Shown piece by piece: positions 4,556 through 8,129 of a DNA stretch of 8,129 nt (position 1 is the stretch's first letter; every line of letters starts with the position of its first letter). Both the position numbers and the translations under genes were made by a program. A model generated the notes under the pieces. It ran no database searches, was not told the origin of the DNA, and was given only the letters and a program-made list of their open reading frames with translations. The DNA comes from CAYWTX01 sp964461295. Its GTDB lineage: Bacteria > Planctomycetota > Phycisphaerae > SM23-33. Location of the stretch: NCBI GenBank assembly GCA_964461295.1, contig CAYWTX010000548.1:1-8129 (forward strand), written 5' to 3'.

Positions 4556-6847
4556 CTAACGGCCCTTCCTCGTTGTCGCCAGCGAATCGACGCTGTGCTC
4601 GCGGGACAGTTCGGTCTGAATCTTCACCAGCCGGTGGTACAGCCCGCCCAAGGCCAGCAGTTCCTCGTGCGTGCCCTGTTCGACGATCCGCCCCTCGTCC
4701 ACCACCAGGATGCGGTCGGAGTTCTTCAGCGTGCTGAGGCGGTGGGCGATGGCGATGGTCGTCCGGCCCGCGGTCACGCGGGCAAGCGCCTCCTGGATGA
4801 GCTGCTCGCTTTCGGTATCCACGTTGCTGGTGGCCTCGTCCAGGATGAAGATCGGCGGGTCGTACAGCAGCGCCCGCGCGATGGACACCCGCTGGCGCTC
4901 CCCGCCCGACAGGCCCGCCCCGCGCTCGCCGATGTACGTGTCGTACCCCAGCGGGTGGCGGATGATGAAGTCGTGCGCGTTGGCCGCCTTGGCCGCGGCG
5001 AGAACCTGCTCGGCCGTCGCGCCGCGCCGCCCATAGGTGAGGTTGTTGTAGATCGTCCCGCGGAACAGGAACGGTTCCTGGAGCACCACTCCCACGGATG
5101 CCCGCAGGTCCTCCATGTTGATCTGCCGCACGTCGATGCCGTCGATCAGCACCCGGCCTTCATCCACGTCGTAAAACCGCGCGATCAGGTTCACCAGCGT
5201 GGTCTTGCCCGAGCCGCTCTTGCCCACGATGCCGATATGCTCGCCCGCGCGGACCTCGAAGGACACGTTGCGGATGATGGGCTCGTGGCGGTGGTAGCCG
5301 AAGGCGACCTCCTCGAACCGGATGGCTCCTTGTGCCTTGGGCAGGCGCTGGGCGGTCGGCGATTCGACGATCTGCGGCGGGGTGTCCAGGATTTCCAGAG
5401 TCCGCTGCGTCGCGGTGAGGAACTGGGTGAGCCAGTTGGTCATCTGGGTCAGCTGCCCAAGCGGGTGGTAGAACATCCACAGATAGCCCAGGAAGGCGAT
5501 CAGCGCCCCGAGTTTGATGTTGTGGTCCAGCACCTCCCCGCCGCCGACGTACCAGACGATCAGGCTGCCAAGCTGAAAAACGAAGCCCATGATCGGGTTG
5601 AAGACCGAGACGGTGTACTCCACGCCGCGGAAACTGTCGCGGACGTAGCCGCTGGAGCGGCTGAAACGTCCCTGCTCGCGAGCCTCCTGCCCGAAGGCCT
5701 TCACCACGCGGATGCCCGAAAGGATGGTGTTCAGGGCGCTGTGCAGCTTGCTGTTGGCGTCCCATACGCGAAAGTAACGGGGGTATACTCGCTTCCAGAA
5801 GAAAAGGGCCGCCACGACCACCAACGGCGCCGGCAGAAGGGTATACAGCGCCAGCTTCCAGCTCAACGTGAAGAGCATGCCCCCCACCGCCAGCACCGTG
5901 ATCAGCTGCGACAGGAAGCCGTTCACGAGCTGATGGACGAACGACTTCATCTGCTCGGTGTCGCCGGCCACTCGGCTCATGAGCTGCCCGACGTTGTAGC
6001 GGTCGTAGTACCCCACCGACAACTCCGTCAGGTGGTTGAACACCTTCGCCCGCATATCGTAGGTGATCTGCGTGCCGATGAAGCTCGCCAACCGCCCGGC
6101 CACCACGCTGATGCAGGCCCACACCAGGTGCGTCGCCAGCAGGGCCGCCACCAGGCTCAGCAGCCAGAGCCGAGGAGAGGTGGGAATGGGGTTGCCCGCC
6201 TGGACCGGGGCAAGCACGTAGTCGATCAGCACGCGGACAAGCTGCTGCGGCGCCAGCGAGATGCCGACGGTGATCAGCACCAGGGCCATCATGATGACGG
6301 CCTTGCCCGCGTAGGGGCGCATCATCTTCAGCACGCGGCCCATCACCGCCCCGCGGTCCACGCAACGGCGGCAGACGTCGCCGGCGAACTCCAGGCTCAT
6401 CCCGCACTTGGAGCACTTGCGGGGATTGTGGTCGTCCTCGGCGCCGACGGCGACCTGCCGCTTCTCGACCCAGTCGCGCAGCTTGCGGGAGACCTTGTGG
6501 AACGCGTCGGCCCGGGCGTTGGAGTACGCCAGCACCTCCACGTACACCCCGTCAACCAGCACCTCCAGGAACCCCCCGCCGACTCCTTGGCGGGTGCGCA
6601 CCTCCCGTATCTGCTCGCGGTCAAGGATGACCCGAATCGCTTTGGCATGCCGCGGCGCCGGCTGAGCGATCGTGATAAGCCGGCCGTCCTCCACCAGCAG
6701 GAAGACCTGCTCGTAAGTGCCAGCCAGGTTCAGGTCGCTGTCAGTGCATAACCAGGCGCGCTCGGGGTTGATTCCCTCCCGACGCGCCAGTTCCGCCAAC
6801 TCCGCGGGCAGCCGGCGGTTCAGCAACTGCGAAGTCTCTGTGCTCAT
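4556..6847 (-). CDS. ABC exporter half-transporter (fused membrane and ATPase domains) with zinc-ribbon N-terminal extension
   Basis: The 763-residue protein is an MsbA/LmrA-like half-exporter that would act as a dimer in the inner membrane. The N-terminal 140 residues are a soluble strand-rich domain ending in a helix (about 110-131), possibly PH-like. A four-cysteine motif follows, CSKCGMSLEFAGDVCRRC (C145, C148, C159, C162), which should bind zinc. Membrane helices lie at about 183-203, 228-250, 307-327, 333-352, 416-438 and 446-462. The ATPase domain (from about 508) has Walker A GKSGSGKTT (542-550), Q-loop Q590, signature LSGGERQ (646-652), Walker B IFILDE (666-671, catalytic E671), D-loop SNVD (674-677) and H-loop H702, so it is catalytically complete. 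A typical half-exporter is about 580-600 residues; the excess is the N-terminal extension. A DUF1854 gene follows after 12 nt. Related pairs are annotated with cyanophycin metabolism in proteobacteria. Substrate is unknown. Confidence 0.92.
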   Translation of the reverse strand: MSTETSQLLNRRLPAELAELARREGINPERAWLCTDSDLNLAGTYEQVFLLVEDGRLITIAQPAPRHAKAIRVILDREQIREVRTRQGVGGGFLEVLVDGVYVEVLAYSNARADAFHKVSRKLRDWVEKRQVAVGAEDDHNPRKCSKCGMSLEFAGDVCRRCVDRGAVMGRVLKMMRPYAGKAVIMMALVLITVGISLAPQQLVRVLIDYVLAPVQAGNPIPTSPRLWLLSLVAALLATHLVWACISVVAGRLASFIGTQITYDMRAKVFNHLTELSVGYYDRYNVGQLMSRVAGDTEQMKSFVHQLVNGFLSQLITVLAVGGMLFTLSWKLALYTLLPAPLVVVAALFFWKRVYPRYFRVWDANSKLHSALNTILSGIRVVKAFGQEAREQGRFSRSSGYVRDSFRGVEYTVSVFNPIMGFVFQLGSLIVWYVGGGEVLDHNIKLGALIAFLGYLWMFYHPLGQLTQMTNWLTQFLTATQRTLEILDTPPQIVESPTAQRLPKAQGAIRFEEVAFGYHRHEPIIRNVSFEVRAGEHIGIVGKSGSGKTTLVNLIARFYDVDEGRVLIDGIDVRQINMEDLRASVGVVLQEPFLFRGTIYNNLTYGRRGATAEQVLAAAKAANAHDFIIRHPLGYDTYIGERGAGLSGGERQRVSIARALLYDPPIFILDEATSNVDTESEQLIQEALARVTAGRTTIAIAHRLSTLKNSDRILVVDEGRIVEQGTHEELLALGGLYHRLVKIQTELSREHSVDSLATTRKGR

Positions 6848-6900
6848 GCCTGCGTTTCAGCCCCGGCCTTCAGGGGACGGCTTCGCCGCCACCACGCATT

Positions 6901-6918
6901 GGGGGGCAGTCTCCCCCC
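6901..6918. repeat. Hairpin GGGGGG-CAGTCT-CCCCCC
   Basis: A perfect 6-bp stem of G/C pairs with a 6-nt loop lies 54 bases before the ABC exporter start codon on the minus strand. It would sit in the ABC mRNA leader if the promoter is further upstream, or at the 3' end of a ligase read-through transcript. No T-run follows. Confidence 0.5.
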
Positions 6919-6972
6919 GGCCGCGGCAACGATGGGTTCTAACAACCCCGAAGGAAAAACTCCATCCATTTG

Positions 6973-7000
6973 TGTTTCTGTTCGTGCAGTTCGTGGTCTC
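6973..7000 (-). repeat. ACGAAC-rich intergenic repeat, copy B
   Basis: Read on the minus strand it begins GAGACCACGAACTGCACGAA and goes on to CAGAAACA. It matches copy A (599 onward, plus strand) at 21 of 27 positions, 18 of the first 20. It starts 33 nt behind the stop codon of the ligase gene and has that gene's orientation, the same arrangement as copy A behind the FG-GAP gene. Confidence 0.6.
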
Positions 7001-7033
7001 TTGCCGCCGATCGCTTACAGGCGACCTCTCGCG

Positions 7034-8129
7034 CTAGAACATGCCCACCACGTTGCCGCTTTCGTCAAGGTCGACGTCCATGAACGCCGGGCGGCTGGGC
7101 AGGCCGGGCATTGTGCGCATCTGGCCCAGCAGCGGGTAGAGGAAGCCCGCCCCGGCCGAGGCTCGCACCTCGCGCACCGGCACGGTGAAGCCGGTGGGCA
7201 CGCCCTTGAGCTCCGGGTCGTGGCTGAGCGAAAGGTGGGTCTTGGCCATGCAGATGGGCAGGCGCCCCAGGCCGGCCCGCTCGTAGCTGGCGATCTGCTT
7301 CTCGGCCATCGGGTCGAACGCGACGTCCTTGGCCAGGTACACCTTCTTGCAGATCGTTTCGATCTTCGCCTTGATGGGCATGTCGTCGGGGTACAGCAGG
7401 CGGAAGTTGCTGGGCTTCTCACACGCCGCGACGACCGCCTCGGCCAGTTCGGCTGCGCCCTTGCCGCCGCAAGCCCAGTGGTCGGCGAGCACGGCCGCCT
7501 CGGAGCCGGCCTTCTCGGCGGCCTTGCGGGCCATCTCGACCTCGGCGGGCGAGTCGGTCGGGAACTTGTTGATGGCCACCACCACCGGCACGCCGAACAT
7601 CTTGGCGATCTCGATGTGCCGCACCAGGTTCTTCAGCCCGGCCTCCAGCAGGTCCAGCCGCTCCTGCTTGTACTCCTCGGGGATGGGCTTGCCGGCCACG
7701 ACCTTCGGCCCGCCGCCGTGCATCTTCAGCGCGCGGATGGTGCCCACCAGCACCACGCAGTTGGGTCGCAGACCGCTGACGCGGCACTTGATGTCGAAGA
7801 ACTTCTCCATGCCGATGTCGGACGCGAAGCCGCTCTCGGTCACCACGTAATCGGCCAGCTTCAGCGCGATGCGGTCGGCCACGATCGAGTTGTTGCCGTG
7901 CGCGATGTTCGCGAACGGCCCGGCGTGCACGAACGCCGGCTGGCCCTCCAGCGTCTGCATCAGGTTGGGCTTGATCGCGTCCTTCATCAGCACCATCATC
8001 GCCCCGGCAATACCCAGTTGCTCTGCCGTGACGGGCTTTCCGGACTTGTCCATGCCGACGATGATCCTCGCCAGCCGCTTCCGCATATCCGCCGGTCCGT
8101 CGGCCAGGGCCAGGATGGCCATGATCTCG
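7034..8129 (-). CDS. fhs: Formate-tetrahydrofolate ligase, C-terminal two thirds (5' end outside window)
   Basis: The enzyme joins formate to tetrahydrofolate using ATP, giving 10-formyl-tetrahydrofolate for purine and one-carbon metabolism or the methyl branch of the acetyl-CoA pathway. 364 residues are visible of an expected total near 560. The frame is open through the window edge, and its first visible codons read EIMAILALA, the internal family motif SEIMAI, so the ATG at 8122 is not the start. Counting from that Met, hallmark segments are FVHAGPFANIAHGNNS (64-79), ESGFASDIGMEKFFDIKC (96-113), GTIRALKMHGG (127-137), VVVAINKFPTDS (180-191), ICMAKTHLSLSHDP (290-303) and GAGFLYPLLG (324-333) with the normal acidic end. 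The missing N-terminal part would carry the ATP-binding loop. The visible part is intact. It is the furthest upstream of the minus-strand genes and looks functionally unlinked to the next gene. Confidence 0.97.
   Translation of the reverse strand, partial: EIMAILALADGPADMRKRLARIIVGMDKSGKPVTAEQLGIAGAMMVLMKDAIKPNLMQTLEGQPAFVHAGPFANIAHGNNSIVADRIALKLADYVVTESGFASDIGMEKFFDIKCRVSGLRPNCVVLVGTIRALKMHGGGPKVVAGKPIPEEYKQERLDLLEAGLKNLVRHIEIAKMFGVPVVVAINKFPTDSPAEVEMARKAAEKAGSEAAVLADHWACGGKGAAELAEAVVAACEKPSNFRLLYPDDMPIKAKIETICKKVYLAKDVAFDPMAEKQIASYERAGLGRLPICMAKTHLSLSHDPELKGVPTGFTVPVREVRASAGAGFLYPLLGQMRTMPGLPSRPAFMDVDLDESGNVVGMF

Larger units (their letters stand above)
6848..7033. other. Spacer upstream of the ABC gene
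   Basis: This 186-base gap lies between the formate-tetrahydrofolate ligase stop and the ABC exporter ATG, both minus strand. It contains the second ACGAAC repeat copy, a CCCCGAAGG core (6946-6954) and a 6-bp G/C hairpin (6901-6918). A promoter for the ABC/DUF1854 pair is expected here, but I see no convincing -35/-10 pair. The ABC ATG has only a weak GCAGGC upstream as a ribosome-binding site. Confidence 0.6.

Noticed and set aside
3569..6751. A 1060-codon open frame on the plus strand, antisense to the DUF3616-like, DUF1854 and ABC genes
   Set aside because: It is a by-product of GC-rich coding on the other strand: its translation is Arg/His/Val/Asp-rich low-complexity text with no recognisable domain, while the minus-strand frames have complete, clear family motifs.
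3989..6847. Calling the ABC/DUF1854 pair a cyanophycin system
   Set aside because: No cyanophycin synthetase, cyanophycinase or related gene is in the window. The name rests on remembered annotation of relatives, so it is given only as context.
1..8129. CRISPR array, tRNA/rRNA genes, transposase or insertion-sequence ends
   Set aside because: No regularly spaced repeats with unique spacers, no cloverleaf or rRNA sequence, and no transposase motifs or terminal inverted repeats were seen.

Overview
The window is a GC-rich stretch of bacterial chromosome with dense coding on the minus strand. The gene content suggests Planctomycetota, perhaps Phycisphaerae. Pointers are a one-pass transmembrane Ser/Thr kinase, an FG-GAP/VCBS-type repeat protein, a DUF3616-like exported protein, weak Shine-Dalgarno signals and dispersed ACGAACC-rich intergenic repeats. 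This assignment is inference from style and content; no rRNA or other phylogenetic marker gene is present.

Layout: (1) 1-563, plus strand, the C-terminus of an FG-GAP/VCBS protein cut by the window edge. (2) 564-977, a non-coding stretch between two convergent genes, packed with small hairpins and short repeats. (3) 978-2498, minus, a membrane-anchored Ser/Thr protein kinase whose short C-terminal extracytoplasmic domain looks like a cysteine-less relic of an Ada-type zinc-binding fold. (4) 2542-3747, minus, an exported DUF3616-like beta-propeller protein directly upstream of the kinase, with its own candidate promoter. (5) 3989-4543 and 4556-6847, minus, a tight pair: a DUF1854 protein and an ABC exporter half-transporter with an unusual N-terminal extension carrying a four-cysteine zinc-ribbon motif. 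(6) 6848-7033, a spacer with a hairpin and a second copy of the ACGAAC repeat. (7) 7034-8129, minus, the C-terminal two thirds of formate-tetrahydrofolate ligase.

How they work together: the ABC transporter and DUF1854 gene are 12 nt apart and almost certainly co-expressed. Family pairs of this kind have been annotated near cyanophycin genes in proteobacteria, but no cyanophycin gene is visible here, so the substrate is unknown. The exported DUF3616-like protein and the kinase are 43 nt apart and may form a second transcription unit (external protein plus membrane kinase). Formate-tetrahydrofolate ligase is a housekeeping one-carbon enzyme and appears unrelated to its neighbours.

The best leads are the zinc-ribbon ABC/DUF1854 module, the degenerate sensor domain of the kinase, and a repeat family placed 33-35 nt behind two different stop codons in the same orientation. 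I see no clear evidence of a wholly new system such as a defence island, mobile element or CRISPR array.
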